This document shows positions 46,664 to 58,303 of a stretch of DNA of 64,000 bases, one piece after another. The notes beneath the pieces were generated by a model. It ran no database searches, was not told the DNA's origin, and saw nothing but the letters and a program-made list of their open reading frames with translations. Positions within the stretch are counted from its first letter, which is position 1, and every line of letters begins with the position of its first letter. The position numbers were made by a program, and so were the translations under genes. The stretch is from positions 1,519,785 through 1,583,784 of the forward strand of contig BCHH01000007.1 in assembly GCA_001599595.1 (NCBI GenBank). The letters run 5' to 3'. Source of the DNA: Beverwykella pulmonaria (taxonomy: Eukaryota > Ascomycota > Dothideomycetes > Pleosporales > Melanommataceae).

Positions 46664-47140
46664 GTCAACAAGTGGTTACGAGTCTGTCGGGAGAGTCATT
46701 CAGATTATTGTCAAAGTATGACTAGCTCCGAGCTTTTCAGCAAACCTTCTAGAGTCATTGACGTACAAAACCAATTGTGTGGTGGAGTCTCTTGAATCTA
46801 GAGTATCTTGCTTTTAGCTACGTATTGGGTTTGAAAAGCTTGTCAAGACTCATGCAGACAACCACTAGGTCCAGCATGTCCTTTTTGAAAGAACATGGAG
46901 CATTGTCCCGGATTGTTTTGCCGAACACAAAAAATCGCTGCTATCTACACTTGTGCTAGAATTGGCCACCGGTACCCTTGGTTTGACTTCCTTTGCATTG
47001 CCCAAAACAACAAAAATGACGCCACAGCCCAGATTTTGCTTACGGCCGACATATATTCGAGTGCACAGCTTGCTATCGTCGCGGTTTGAGTAAAAATGCA
47101 GATGCGGGTCTATTGGGGGTATTGAAGGGTCCGCGGTGAA
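46664..47140 (+). pseudogene. Decayed HET-domain gene
   Basis: Fragments of a HET domain follow each other in the right order but in alternating frames: KWLRVCRESHSDYC and RVIDVQ (46670-46770, frame of 46517), YLAFSYVLG (matching the ALSYVWG core) with MSFLKEHGALSRIVLPNT (46800-46930, another frame), RYPWFDFLCIAQNN and IYSSAQLAIVAV (46970-47086, first frame again), then SKNADAGLLGVLKGPR (47089-47136, second frame). At least two frameshifts and several stops interrupt it. The segment order is that of the HET domain preceded by the WL..C..H region of the Tol/het-6-like class. No intact start or C-terminal part is left. This is a different subtype from the intact HET gene at 30.7-33.0 kb. Confidence 0.75.
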
Positions 47141-49326
47141 CTGCTCAGCACACTGCAAGATTCGATGAATTGGAAATGGTGGAGATACTCTCCTTACTCG
47201 GTCAATAGTTGCAAACTCGACTTGGAGGATGTTTGTCATTTACTTTGAACCTGATCTTGCTCTAGCACTTTACTCATTTAGTAATAGTCAACAGGAATTC
47301 CTTTTGTCAAAACGGCGCCGTTAACTCACAAGCTCTCAAGTGTACTTTGAATGCAACACTTTTTTGCACAACGAGGACTCTTAGGTAATAAAATCAGACA
47401 CTAATGAAACACCTCAAAGGGGTCCCTTCATGTATCGCGAGCCTCACAATTATCAGCGCCTTGTGGGGATTACGGTCTGTCTCAATTTCTTCACACGGCT
47501 ATCTTAGAGTGTTTACGAGATAGATTCGCTTATATCGATGTTTGTAAGTCTAGGATACCACCACCAGTCACGTGGATATAGCACTGACGAATCAGTCCGG
47601 CACATATATATCAGCTGTACATATCACACACACACAATACCCTTCTTCATACCTTCTCACCAACATCCTGTTTACAATCTTGAAATCTACTGACTCCAAA
47701 AACGGCCACTTCAAATTTATCTCCATCTCAGGAATTGGATTGCTGACCCATTGAACTGTGTTTCATCTGTATCACTATATCTCTGGGGAAACACACCTAA
47801 GCTCCGCCGAAATCGTCCACGAATACTTAGGACTAGACGTAGGAGAGATGGATGCCATGTTCATCGAAGAGAATGAAGGTGCCTTTTGTCGCCTATTTGT
47901 TACGAATATACCCATTGAGGATTGGCTGAAGAGTGGCCCGATCATGGAAGACATCGTACTTGAGCAACCCTAGCTTGTGGTAATACCAATATGTGGTACG
48001 ATTAAGGCAAAATGGTGATATCGCAAGTGCGTATCTTGAGGAGTGGCTGAAGCATACTCAATCACGACTGCCATTACTCAGAATTCAACGCGAAATGATA
48101 GCTAAAACGGAGCTCCTTGGTCATACTCCTACAATTTGAGCGCATATATTCCAATTTTAGGTCTGCATTGAAGTGAAATAGCCATAAAGCAGCAAGAATA
48201 CAGAATATGCAACCTGCAATATCTGTCGTCTAGCATCAGTACTTCTCCGGTTGAACTTCGCCTATTTAATTCCCTTGATTTAGATCTAACGCATTTCATT
48301 ACACTTTCGTGACTTTACAAGACTATCGTACTCAAATCGCCTCCTTTAATAAAAGTAGTGCAAGCCTTTGTTAATATCATAGGTCTATTTTACTCAATTA
48401 CTTTGCCTCGTGATTCTCTCTCGATACTAAGCCTTCTGATCGTGTCAACGCTACTAATGAATAAAAGTCTACACACTATCTACTAGCTGCTCAAATTCAG
48501 GTTTCCCAGAAACTCTCACTTCTCCTCTTCCAGAAAAAACCACCTTTCTTGTTCTCCTGCTTCTCGCCTTCCTCGTTTTCGTGTATGAGATGCTGAGGAT
48601 GAACTATGTCTTGTATCGGCACAATTTGTTTAATCGGTCAGTGGTAAGAGCGAATTGAAAAGAAGGAGACGGAGACGGAGACGGAAATGGAAATGGAAAT
48701 GGAAATGGAAATGCAAATGGAGATAGAGATGGAGATGGAGATGGACATGTGGATGCGGGTAATACTTCGCCGACTATGGACTACGGAGCTAATGGCCACA
48801 ACTAAACGGCAAATAAAGCCACTCATGAGCGTAATCTATGTTGAGGGTTTGTAAATTTAATGAACAGAGGTTATAGGTAAGGCGTCGAATCCTTTACTCA
48901 GCATTATCATGGCCTTGGTAAAATTTTTAGACTCTGGCTGAGGGGCCAATAAGCGAGCAACTCGGGATACGTTAATCTTACAAGAACATACAGAAGCCCC
49001 CGAAGACAATCGTATATCGGGAGGCCTTTAAGATAAATGTCATAGGTCAAGTAAATTGACGTTGAATGGAGCTGTCTTAAAGATGACGAACTTGGAGACT
49101 TCAATCACGCTAGTGAGATCAGCTAACCCAACACGCCCTAGCCGCACACTACAACGTCATTCGGAAAAGCAAAATGGTTTCACTATCAACCACCGTCTGA
49201 CATCGACATTCGTTTACGTCTTACAGCGTCTCCTTCTATTTTCCTTTGCAATTGCATATATTCATAAAAACCTTACAGTGCAACTGCTTGCTTTGATTGC
49301 CGCTCGATTGCTCGCTTCTTATCGCC
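47141..49326. other. AT-rich gene-poor spacer with a hexanucleotide microsatellite
   Basis: I see no gene. A frame from 47572 to 47973 has one in-frame TGA and protein-like C-terminal sequence (ENEGAFCRLFVTNIPIEDWL), so it may be another remnant, but I recognise no family. Confidence 0.45.
48664..48750. repeat. Hexanucleotide microsatellite, GGAGAC/GGAAAT/GGAGAT
   Basis: A 6-bp period runs for about 14 units with the unit changing from ggagac through ggaaat to ggagat, which points to local slippage with point changes. It lies in gene-free DNA. Confidence 0.85.
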
Positions 49327-50645
49327 ATGTTTTCCCGTGCCGTTTCACCATCAATTCCTCGCACAAGACTGTTCTCAACAAGCGTGTCACGTAATGCAGA
49401 TTTTACCCACGCCGTCATCGGTGCTGGAGTAGTAGGACTGGCTGTTTCGCGAAAGCTACAGGCAAGAGCAGGAGCAAGTACGGTTCTGATCGAGAGACAT
49501 GGAGCTGTAGGTACGGAAACGAGTTCGAGGAATTCGGAGGTGTGAGCATACTTCCTTTCTAATTTCCCTATTGGCGCCTTTCCAATCTCTAAAACCCTTA
49601 AATAGCGTCTTTTGGTGATGTGTATTCGAGAAAGGAGTTGATACCTGACGAAGCAAAGGTCATCCACGCAGGCCTTTACTACGGCGCCGACTCCCTGAAG
49701 ACAAAATTGTGTTTACGAGGTAAAGAGATGCTCTACGACCTCTGCTCCAAAAATCACATCCCGCACCGCAACTGTGGTAAATGGATCGTCGCGCAGGATG
49801 CGCAGCAAATGGAAGCTCTAGAGTCCGTGCACTCTTTTGCGCAGAGCATCGGCGTTCCCACCCAATTCATCTCGAAAGAAGAAGCCAAGCGCCGCGAACC
49901 AGACGTCCGTGCCGAAGCAGGCGTCCTCGAGAGCCCTTCAACGGGTATAGTGGACAGCCATGGCTTGATGCAGTTCTTACTCGGCGATTTCGAGGACAGG
50001 GGCGGGATTACCGCGCTGAAGTCGCCCGTGACAAGAGTTACGCCCATCAACAACGGGGAAGGCGGGTGGGAGATCACGACAACGAGTGAGGGCGAGGAAG
50101 CGACTATTACGGCGGAGACTCTGATTAACGCGGCTGGGCTAGCTGCTATAGCTATCTCGAACATGATTCTCCCCACAGAGCGGCATCGGAAAGCATACTA
50201 CGCAAAAGGATCATATTTCTCCTACGCCCTTTCAACGCCCAAACCCTCAACCCTCGTCTACCCCGCCCCCATACCCGGCCATGGTGGCCTCGGGACCCAC
50301 CTCACGCTCGACATGGCCGGACGCGTCCGCTTCGGGCCTGACGTGGAATGGGTAGACGACCCTTCCGATCTTTCGGTCAACTCCAAGAACCTCACCGCCG
50401 CCATCAACGACATCCAAGCTTATCTCCCTGGCGTGGATCGTGATGCTATCAGTCTTGATTATGCGGGAATCCGCCCGAAGTTGGGGAAGCTTGGGGCAGT
50501 GGGCAGTGGCAAGGGTTTTCAGGATTTTTGGATTAAGAAGGAGGAGGGGTTTAAAGGGTTTGTGAATTTATTGGGGATCGAGAGTCCTGGGTTGACTAGT
50601 GCGCTGGCAATTGCAGGGGAAGTGGAGAGGTTATTGTATCAATAA
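49327..50645 (+). CDS. L-2-hydroxyglutarate dehydrogenase-like FAD oxidoreductase, mitochondrial
   Basis: FAD enzyme of the DAO superfamily that oxidises the metabolic by-product L-2-hydroxyglutarate to 2-oxoglutarate. The N-terminus ([20 protein letters not shown]) is a good mitochondrial presequence. FAD binding is by [15 protein letters not shown]. The intron at 49540-49658 (gtgtga..aaag) joins SSRNSE to VIHAGLYY, the conserved substrate-site motif. [20 protein letters not shown] and the final [15 protein letters not shown] are characteristic of the L2HGDH family. About 400 residues. It is tail-to-tail with the NmrA-like gene, 231 nt apart. Confidence 0.9.
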
Positions 50646-50876
50646 TCTGGAGGTCGGGAGGAGAGATAGCTGCTGGAATAGGTCTTGCGCGATAAAATAC
50701 AGCGAGCACGCTATTGGCTTTATATGATTGAACAGCACTTTTTGTTCAGAACGGTAGAGTTCTATAGAATACCGTCTAGTAGCACTTTTACAGTGTTCGA
50801 GAGTACCTTTGGTGCATTTCGATTTCGGTATCAGGTATACACCTACTTTCCCTCCCGACGCATTCTTTCCTCCCGT

Positions 50877-51782
50877 CTACCAACCTGGCACGCTCCTCCT
50901 TTTGGCCCATTCTTCAATACTCGTAAGTTGGACTGGCAATTCCTTCAACACGGGTTTCATGTCGATCTTGAACGGCTTATCCTCCGCTTCATTATAATAT
51001 GTATACGCCTTGAACATCTGACTCACGATTTTCTCGGTCTCTAACCCGCGCCCCTGCATCGTCTTACTAATCTTTTCGCAAAAATCAGGAACAGTCTGGC
51101 ACTCATACTCCAATTTTCTTCCCCATGCATTTGATAACTTGGCTGTTAGTTCGGAGAGGCGCACCGTCTCTGGTCCTCCAACGGGGATGTTGCGGCCCGC
51201 GAGGTCAGGTCGGGACAAAGCAGCGAGCATAAGCTGCGCCACATCATGGTGGCATATCCAGCTCACTTCGAGCATCGGCTTGTGGCAGTAGACGACCGTG
51301 TTTCTATCCCGGATCGGCGGGAGCGCCCAGCCTTCGAGAAGGTTGTCGAGGTACACGACGGGCTGGATTGAGATGACTGGGACGCCAGAGTCACGGAGTA
51401 GCTGTCGCATTTCTCGTCGATCATCTTGCGCTTTGATATCTTGTGGGACCTCAGGGACGGGCATGCTTGTGTTGAATACAATTAGGCCAACCCCATTTTG
51501 CTTCGCGGCGAGACCGATGGATTTTGCTGCGGCGAGAATGGGTTCGGATGGGTTGAAGGATGTTGAGGGAAGATTGAGGAAGATGGCGTCTGCGTTCTGC
51601 AGGATCTTGGAGATAGCGGTGCTGTTGTTGAAATCTGCGGCCGCCGTCTCGATGGCTTTACCGTCTATCTCAAGGGGAAGGGGATTGCGGGACACGGCGA
51701 CGGCATCATGACCCGCGCGAGCGAGCACGGGGACTTGGTGCGCGCCTTGTACGCCAGAAGCACCGAAGACGACGACACGCAT
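50877..51782 (-). CDS. NmrA-like NAD(P)-binding protein (atypical SDR)
   Basis: Intronless, 301 residues. It starts with the Rossmann motif VVVFGASGVQGAHQV (GxxGxxG), the NmrA/isoflavone-reductase pattern, and lacks the YxxxK pair of classical SDRs. Members range from NADP sensors such as NmrA to aromatic reductases; which this is cannot be read from the sequence. No presequence, so cytosolic. Converges on the L2HGDH gene. The upstream spacer 51783-52475 has nothing I recognise. Confidence 0.85.
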   Translation of the reverse strand: MRVVVFGASGVQGAHQVPVLARAGHDAVAVSRNPLPLEIDGKAIETAAADFNNSTAISKILQNADAIFLNLPSTSFNPSEPILAAAKSIGLAAKQNGVGLIVFNTSMPVPEVPQDIKAQDDRREMRQLLRDSGVPVISIQPVVYLDNLLEGWALPPIRDRNTVVYCHKPMLEVSWICHHDVAQLMLAALSRPDLAGRNIPVGGPETVRLSELTAKLSNAWGRKLEYECQTVPDFCEKISKTMQGRGLETEKIVSQMFKAYTYYNEAEDKPFKIDMKPVLKELPVQLTSIEEWAKRRSVPGW

Positions 51783-52475
51783 GTTGAAGGAGCCCAGGGA
51801 GATGAAGATGATTAAAGTATTCTTTACGAGCTTTTGATCATGAGGGCGTTGTCCATATAAGCACCTAAATCCGGATACACTTTTCCGAGTCTTATTCGGA
51901 TGTTTGACTCCGCACTGAGGAGATTCGGGCCTTCAAACGTGAAAGGGGGTGTACAGAGAAAATGGACGATGATAGGAATGCGGGGAAAGGAGGAGTACGT
52001 AGTCTACCACCGAGCTTTCACATCCCGTAGAGGACTCGGACATAGATTGGGAACAACACCAGAACGTGGGAAACAGAAGCATATGAAAAATTTTTCATTA
52101 TACAGAGTATATGCCTCGAAAATGGAACTATCATACACTTACGATGGATCATAATCTGGGATGTGTGAAGATGCAGGCACAAGGTGACGTCTGATGGTCT
52201 TCCAAGGTTGGGACGCCACCAGAAAATATGCTAACTTGGAATCAGCCTCCTCCTAGTCCGCCCCTCAATTTTCACTAACAACTCAAAATCCTAATGCTGC
52301 CAACTTGCTCTCCATACCATGTTTACATCTGAGGTTAGATTCGATGCGCACTAAGCGTGATTAAATGTAGCATTACTCGCGCCGTATAGACTCTTCTGAC
52401 TCTTCCATTCCCCACATTCAGCACCAACTTCTCTTCCCTCAGACCTTCTCCTCCTATTCCTCATCCATGCCCCCC

Positions 52476-52934
52476 TTACACAACAGCAACAACCTCCGTA
52501 GGCGTGACATCAAACTCCAGCAACGGTGCCACAAACGCATTATACACGGCCTCATGTTTACCCGTAAAATTATACGCCGGCCTATCCCCATATCCGCCCT
52601 TCTCAAAGCTGAAAAACACTTCCTTTGGACTCCCCGCTCCCTCCTCTCTCAATCCCAACTTCGCACTCACACCATTATTCACGCCCTCCAAGATCTGGCA
52701 GCGCGTGAATAGATTCCCGTTTTCGTAACCGCTGCAGTACGCTTTTACGCCTGCGATTTCATTGGGGATGGTGGGGACTGTGATGTTGAAGTTGTAGGAG
52801 CAGCCTGAGTGCGCGCACCCCGCGTGCCAGCCGGAGACGTGCCAGGTCCAGTTCGGAGGGATAGTTGGCTCGCCACGGATTTGGAGTGGGGAGGCGAGAG
52901 CGGCCGTGCTGAGGAGGGCAAGGAGGGCGAACAT
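52476..52934 (-). CDS. Small secreted cysteine-containing protein
   Basis: 152 residues with a clear signal peptide (MFALLALLSTAALASP) and four cysteines in the mature part (AGCAHSGCSYN, AYCSGY, TRCQILEG), enough for two disulphides, plus NXS/T sites. The pattern WTWHVSGWHAGC and the terminal TPTEVVAVV recall a common Dothideomycete family of unknown small secreted proteins; I cannot name it. It could be an apoplastic effector candidate or a cell-surface protein. Single exon, with an AT-rich upstream spacer (52935-53632 up to the PPR gene) that has a short GGTGA repeat near 53110. Confidence 0.75.
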   Translation of the reverse strand: MFALLALLSTAALASPLQIRGEPTIPPNWTWHVSGWHAGCAHSGCSYNFNITVPTIPNEIAGVKAYCSGYENGNLFTRCQILEGVNNGVSAKLGLREEGAGSPKEVFFSFEKGGYGDRPAYNFTGKHEAVYNAFVAPLLEFDVTPTEVVAVV

Positions 52935-53632
52935 TATGGTTTCAAGAGATTTGCTTGAAATCAGGATATCGGTGATAAGTTTTAGTATTCGAAGTCGATC
53001 GGATTCCGAGGGGAGTGAAAAAAATTAAGAAATAACCGTAGCGACTGCGAAGTTGAAATACAAAGACGAGATAAGGAATTATGGATGGATGCGAGTCGAG
53101 CTATGTGGTGAGGTGAGGTGAGGTGGGAGCATTACACCTTTATATTGAACAATATACTTTATATATGGTTACAAGGGACGTCATACCTAAGCTCCCATAC
53201 TAGGACATTGCATTGGGACAATTCTCCGACACTGTTTAACCGGTGCCCTGCATATCGCTAGCCTGGCCAAAAAAGTTGTTTCTTCTTCTCCTTTACCATT
53301 CTTGCTGTCATATCCCGTGGCTTCCGTTTCCCTCTCATTCTAAATTTCTCCGAGCAAGCACAATTCTATTAATACGTTCGGACGTCAAGGATTTCGCTCG
53401 CCTCGATCGGGCGGCAACCATGCATCTCCAAGCGATCATCGATATTCCGCTTGTGGCGATGCGTACTGGAACGGGCCGATAGTAGATGCAACGTTAATAA
53501 CCAATGACGGCGTTTTCCTAGCAGCTCTACCTGATGTGTTATTTGCTCCATATCTAGGAGGCATGTGCACGAATGTTATTGGCGTTCAGGGAAGAAGGCC
53601 TAGCACGAGAATAATATACAGTGACATCGAGT

Positions 53633-55820
53633 CTATTTTGGAGGTTTCTGTGCTGGTGTTTTTGCCTCCTCTGCTGCTTGCACGCTTTCTTCTCCTGTTT
53701 CTTGCCCCACTTCGTCGTTCCTTTTGCTGCTACCTATCCATGTGTTGTTACTGCTCTCCACTGAGAAACGTTCTGAAAGATCATTTTGACTCGACATGTC
53801 CAAAACCCTTTCAGCAGCGCCCGTCAGAGCATCTTGAGCAGGCTCCGCAACCTTCTCAGCGGCACCAGTAAGTGCATCTTGAACCGGTGGCGCTGCAATC
53901 TTCCCCTCAACGCTTAACAAAACGTCTTGAATCGGTGCTGTAAGCCCATCACCAACGCCCATTAGTGCATCTTTCATCGGCGGCTCGGCGAATCTCTCGT
54001 CAGCTATCGCCAGCGGTGGGTCCTCAAACCTCGCCTTAACACTCTTAATCAACTCATCACTCGGTACCAACCCTGCTTCCTGCATTTCCCTTAGCACCGC
54101 CGGCGTCCTCGCATCACCCTCCTCCACGCCCAACTTGATAACCATTTCAAATGTCCCCCTCCGCATAGTAAAACCTTGGGCCCTCATTTCCTCATAGTAC
54201 AGCATTGCGTCTTCTAACTCGTTGCATTGGATGCAGACGATAACCAAGCGATCATACGTCAGTGTGTCCGGCTTTAGACCGAGTTGGGTCATTTCAGAGG
54301 CGAGGAACATGGCCAGTTCCTTCCGGGCGGCGCGGTGACAGCCCTGGAAGAGGATGTTGAACGTTTGCGTGTTGGGGCCAGTTTTGCAGACGGTATGGAG
54401 AGCTTTGTATATTTCGATTGCGTCTTTGAGGCGCCGGAGATGGATGCAGGCTTGCAGACATACGTTCACAGCCGCGACCGGGACTTTGCGACCGGAGCTT
54501 TCGAATTTCTGGAGCAGAGTGAAAGCTTCCATGGGTCGGGACTCTTCTGCACCCTGCACGAGGAAGAAGTAGATGGGTCCAATGCTGTCTGCGGAGACTC
54601 GAAGCCCGGATTCGTGCATGATGATGGCGACTGAGAGGGCAGAATTCAGATCTTGCGCCGTGACATAAGCTTCCATTAGCCCTTCGTAGGTGTGGATGTC
54701 AAAGACGGTGTCGCGATCACTCAGGACGCGGAATACGTCAGTGGCGAGCTTGATGTCTCCGCGTCGGCCAGCAAGCGTGAGGATCTTGAGACAGGTTCCC
54801 GTTGCAGGTTTCAGATAGCCGGGAACGACTTGCGACTGCCATGTCATATTCACAGCATCGTACTATGATTTGATTAGCTGTGAATCCGACGCGTGATTTG
54901 TCCCCAAGCTTACATGGTGCACCCGCGCAGCACAGTCAAGAAACTGGGTCCAGAGTGCTGTTGTCAACTTCCCTTCCCCGTTGTTCTGCCGTAAAAGCAG
55001 TGTCTGGTACGCTTCCTCAATCTCTCCATAGTCGAGCAACAGCCACATAGTTTGGTCCCACAGCCAGCCTTCTACTCTTATCCGCTTGCTCAGCATTTCC
55101 GTAATCTTCTCCAGAGCCTGCTCAAAAAGCCGGTCCCGTAGGAGTCCTGCCACCACCATATTGTGACCCCGCTCAGACAGACTGAACCACCGCTCTCTCA
55201 TGTATTCCAGAATTTCACTCCGTAAGAGGTAGTCGGGATGGACTGCTAGAGCCTGTACGCAATTAGCCCCGTATTCAACTTACCCAACTTCTAACGGTGT
55301 ATGATACCTCCAAAACACATTGGCAACCTCTTGCATCCAACTCAATCCCACTCTCATCCATCTCATCTAGCACCCTCCTCACCTTCCCCGCCGTCCCCTC
55401 TTCCGGATTGACAAACGAGTGTAGCACTGCTGCATACAGTGTCGCATTCGGTCTCTCCCTCCTATCCTTGATCAAGATACGCACAATGTTCATGACATCT
55501 TCATGTTTCCCCGCAGCACCCTCTTTGCGCAGACGCTCGTACAGCTCGACAGTCTGCAGGTGGACAAGCGCCGGTTTCTCGGTCCTCGAGGAAGCATTGC
55601 CGCGGGCTGGCAGCCACGTGCGTGTTCCAAAGCCAGCAGGCGAGAGATAGGGCGAGGGTTCGGGCTCGGGAGCTGCGCTGAAGGCTCGCAATTGGGTAAA
55701 TGGTGGTTTCGCGCGGGGGCTTCTATCGCGAATGACAGCTCCGGGGGCTGCTCGGGCGGATGTGAAAGATGGGCAGAGACATCGCCACAGGGCATCTTGC
55801 ACGAGTGGGCGCGCGAGCAT
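53633..55820 (-). CDS. Mitochondrial pentatricopeptide-repeat (PPR) protein
   Basis: RNA-binding helical-repeat protein expected in the mitochondrial matrix for expression of organelle transcripts. I place the start at ATG 55820 (MLARPLVQDALWRC.., a presequence); ATG 55928 upstream is also in frame. Exons: 55820-55308, 55252 to about 54914, and about 54855-53633. Helical pairs such as VFDIHTYEGLMEAYVTAQDL, GPNTQTFNILFQGCHRAA and PDTLTYDRLVIVCIQCNEL are 35-residue PPR units. After the last unit comes an unusual acidic tail with short internal repeats (PVQDALTGAAEKVAE / PAQDALTGAAERVLD, and a diverged earlier copy) and a Lys/Glu-rich end. Layout resembles the fungal CYA5-like PPR group; the target RNA is unknown. 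Confidence 0.85.
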
Positions 55821-56313
55821 TGCCGCGTAGGGCGATTGATGGGGGTGGACGACCACCGAAGCAAAGAACGTTGAGGTTAATACAGAAGTGGTCCGTGCAG
55901 GCCTCGGCTGCCCAAGTATTGAAGTCATCGCGAACACGCTTCGAATAAACGCCAGGCGACTGCCAGCACAGAAGATGCTATGAAGAGATGTTCCATTCGC
56001 GCCATGCTATGCGGATAGTTCACTAGTCCCACGACCGAATACGTGCAGACCGCAAAATTTTTCCAAATCGCCCGCTCATCAAGACAAAAGAAATTACAAG
56101 AATACGAGCCCCAGAGACCTATGAGGTGAAAGGGTAGGGTATATACACCTAGTACCAGATTCCAAGCAGAGGATTGCGAAGACGCCTCTGTCCAAACATT
56201 ACACGAAGGCTCACTCCCAAATGCTACGCTTCCTTGCAGCTTCGGCGCCATGCATAACCAGAATGATATAACAACGGTCAAGAATCGAATTGCAGAGATG
56301 GGGAGTAGGGGCT

Positions 56314-57921
56314 TCACCGTCTCTTTAATTGGCTGTGAAGATACTCGAGAACCTTGGAAAGGGTTAGTGCTGCCTTCCCGGTCGCAATGGTCAAGGGGGG
56401 ACTTACTTTTGGCGATATGACGTCTTGGTTGACGAGGTGCTTCGCTAGAATCTTGACCACCTCCATCTGCTCCTCGTTCGTGAGCCCCGAGATGGCCGAT
56501 TCGATGACACCGCCAACGGTGGCGCTGTGGACGGCAATGAAGCTGGAGTAGTACATGAAGGCGATGGACCCCATAATAAACTGGCAGTCCATGCGGTCGG
56601 TCATGCCGCCATGTCCAGGGATGGAGTCGCCAAAGTCCTTGATCTTGAAGGTGCGCTTCAGCCCCGAAGCAAAAAAGCCGCCGAATGGAGCAATCAACGA
56701 GGCGAAGGTTGCGAGTGCCAAGACATGGAATTGGACGGGCTTTATGGAGAAGTGGTCAGGAATGGGCAGGAATCCTGGGATGGGGAAAGGCAGCGTGTAG
56801 TCGCGGGGCGTGAAGACGGGATTCGGCTTGCACTCGAGGCCGCTCCACAGATTGGCGCCGAGGTCCTGTACACCTTGTCAGCAAGTCGCTTCGAAAAAAG
56901 TAAGCCGGGTAGTGGACGCACGTTGACTGGGCATATGAAGTACTTGTACCGTGACATGACGTTGGTGAGAAGCACGCCGAAGATGACGGTGAAGAACCAG
57001 GCGCCCAAGAAGCCCTCCCACGTCTTCTTGGGGGAAATCTTGATCAGCGGGGTGCGTCCAAACGTGATTCCGCACAGGTACGCAAAGATGTCGTTGGTGA
57101 TGACCATGGCGACCGGCAGGAAGAACCAAATCATGCCCTCGAAGATGTTGTTGATGACGAAGTGGGCCTGTCCGACAATCAGGAAGAGGGCCATGTGGCT
57201 CCAGGCGAACTGGGTGAACTGAAAGCGGTAGTGGCCCTTTTGCAGGGATGACACGAAGAATACGAAGCCTGGGGCGAATTAGCACACAGGAGCCAGGCCC
57301 GACAACAGAGGCGCCGTACCAATCATGTACAGCATGAAGCTGATGAACCGGTGGTGGGTAGAGAGGGGCAGCAGGATCTTGTCCACCAGCAGCACATGCT
57401 TGAAGTAGTAGATGACGCTTTCCCCGTACAGGAAATACATGGTGGTGCCCAGGAAGTACCAGTTCAGCGACTTGGTGAAGCGCAGGCTCCGCGCGCGGCT
57501 CGGGACGTTGGAGATGGCGATGACCTCTTTGAAGGAGACGATTTGCACGACGGTCACGGCGATGATCATGTAGATGTGGCCGGCGAACATGGACCAGAAG
57601 AAGCCCGTGATCATGATGAGGGTCCATATGGTGCGGGTGATGAAGTTCTGCTTCTTCTTCTCGTACTCGGTCTGCGGCGGCAGCGCGGGGGACTGAGGGC
57701 GTGTTAGCGGAGCACGGCAGGCAGAGGGGAGAGAGGGAGGCAGGCGGAGGGGCATGGCAGACCGGAGGCTCGTTCTTGCTCACGGCGCCGTTGCGCGTCG
57801 GGCTGCCTGGGTCCGAGGCATTCTCGCTGATCTCGGACATGCTGGCACTCAGGCGGCGTGCTCTGCCGTTGCTGCCACGGCCGCCGTGGTTGAATTTGAC
57901 GTCCTTTCGCGGGCGCGCCAT
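56314..57921 (-). CDS. CDS1: Phosphatidate cytidylyltransferase (CDP-diacylglycerol synthase)
   Basis: Integral ER membrane enzyme making CDP-diacylglycerol from phosphatidate and CTP, the precursor of phosphatidylinositol, phosphatidylserine and cardiolipin. Start ATG 57921 (MARPRKDVKFNHGGRG..). Introns join NEPP to SPALPPQTEYEKKKQ, MLYMIG to FVFFVSSLQKGHY, ICPVN to DLGANLWSGLEC, and DVISPK to VLEYLHSQLKRR; the last is 51 nt, open and in frame. Many membrane helices. Signatures: ISPKKTWEGFLGAWFFT and the CDS motif FKIKDFGDSIPGHGGMTDRMD. Stop TGA at 56316-56314. Divergent from the uvsD-like gene over a 382-bp gap. About 385 bp separate it from the PPR gene downstream. Confidence 0.95.
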
Positions 57922-58303
57922 GACTTGGCCGGCGTCGTTGTGCGCGGAGGAGGCGGAGGCGGAGGCCGGCGCGCGCGGATGGGTCGGGTCGACAGTCGAG
58001 GGGGAGGAGCCACGCGTGTGTAGGCGTTGTCGGCAGGGCGCTGCAATAGAGAGGGCGCCGGCGAGAGAGCGATGATGGGTGCGGTGTGCGGGTGTGGGCG
58101 TGAGGCAGGCAGACCCTCAGGAACTGGTTCCCAGGCGCTGGCAGAGGGAAAGTCGCGGAGATGACGTTGCGCGCCGAGTGCAGCCCTAGCCGCATGTGAA
58201 TACACCACAACACCACGCGCCCCGTGCATACGAGCCACACCACGCCCATTGCGAACGGCGCGCGTCCAGTCTTCCCAGGGCATGGAGGCATGGCACGGCG
58301 ACC
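57922..58303. promoter_or_regulatory. Divergent promoter region between CDS1 and the uvsD-like gene
   Basis: 382 bp, head-to-head, GC-rich with CCACACC/GGTGTGG elements and no clear TATA box. Both neighbours are housekeeping genes, which suits a shared TATA-less promoter. Confidence 0.5.

Noticed and set aside
56878..57921. 347-codon minus-strand frame running on from the CDS1 start
   Set aside because: It reads through the first CDS1 intron into the wrong frame (His/Pro/Arg-rich); the correct frame after splicing is CDS1.
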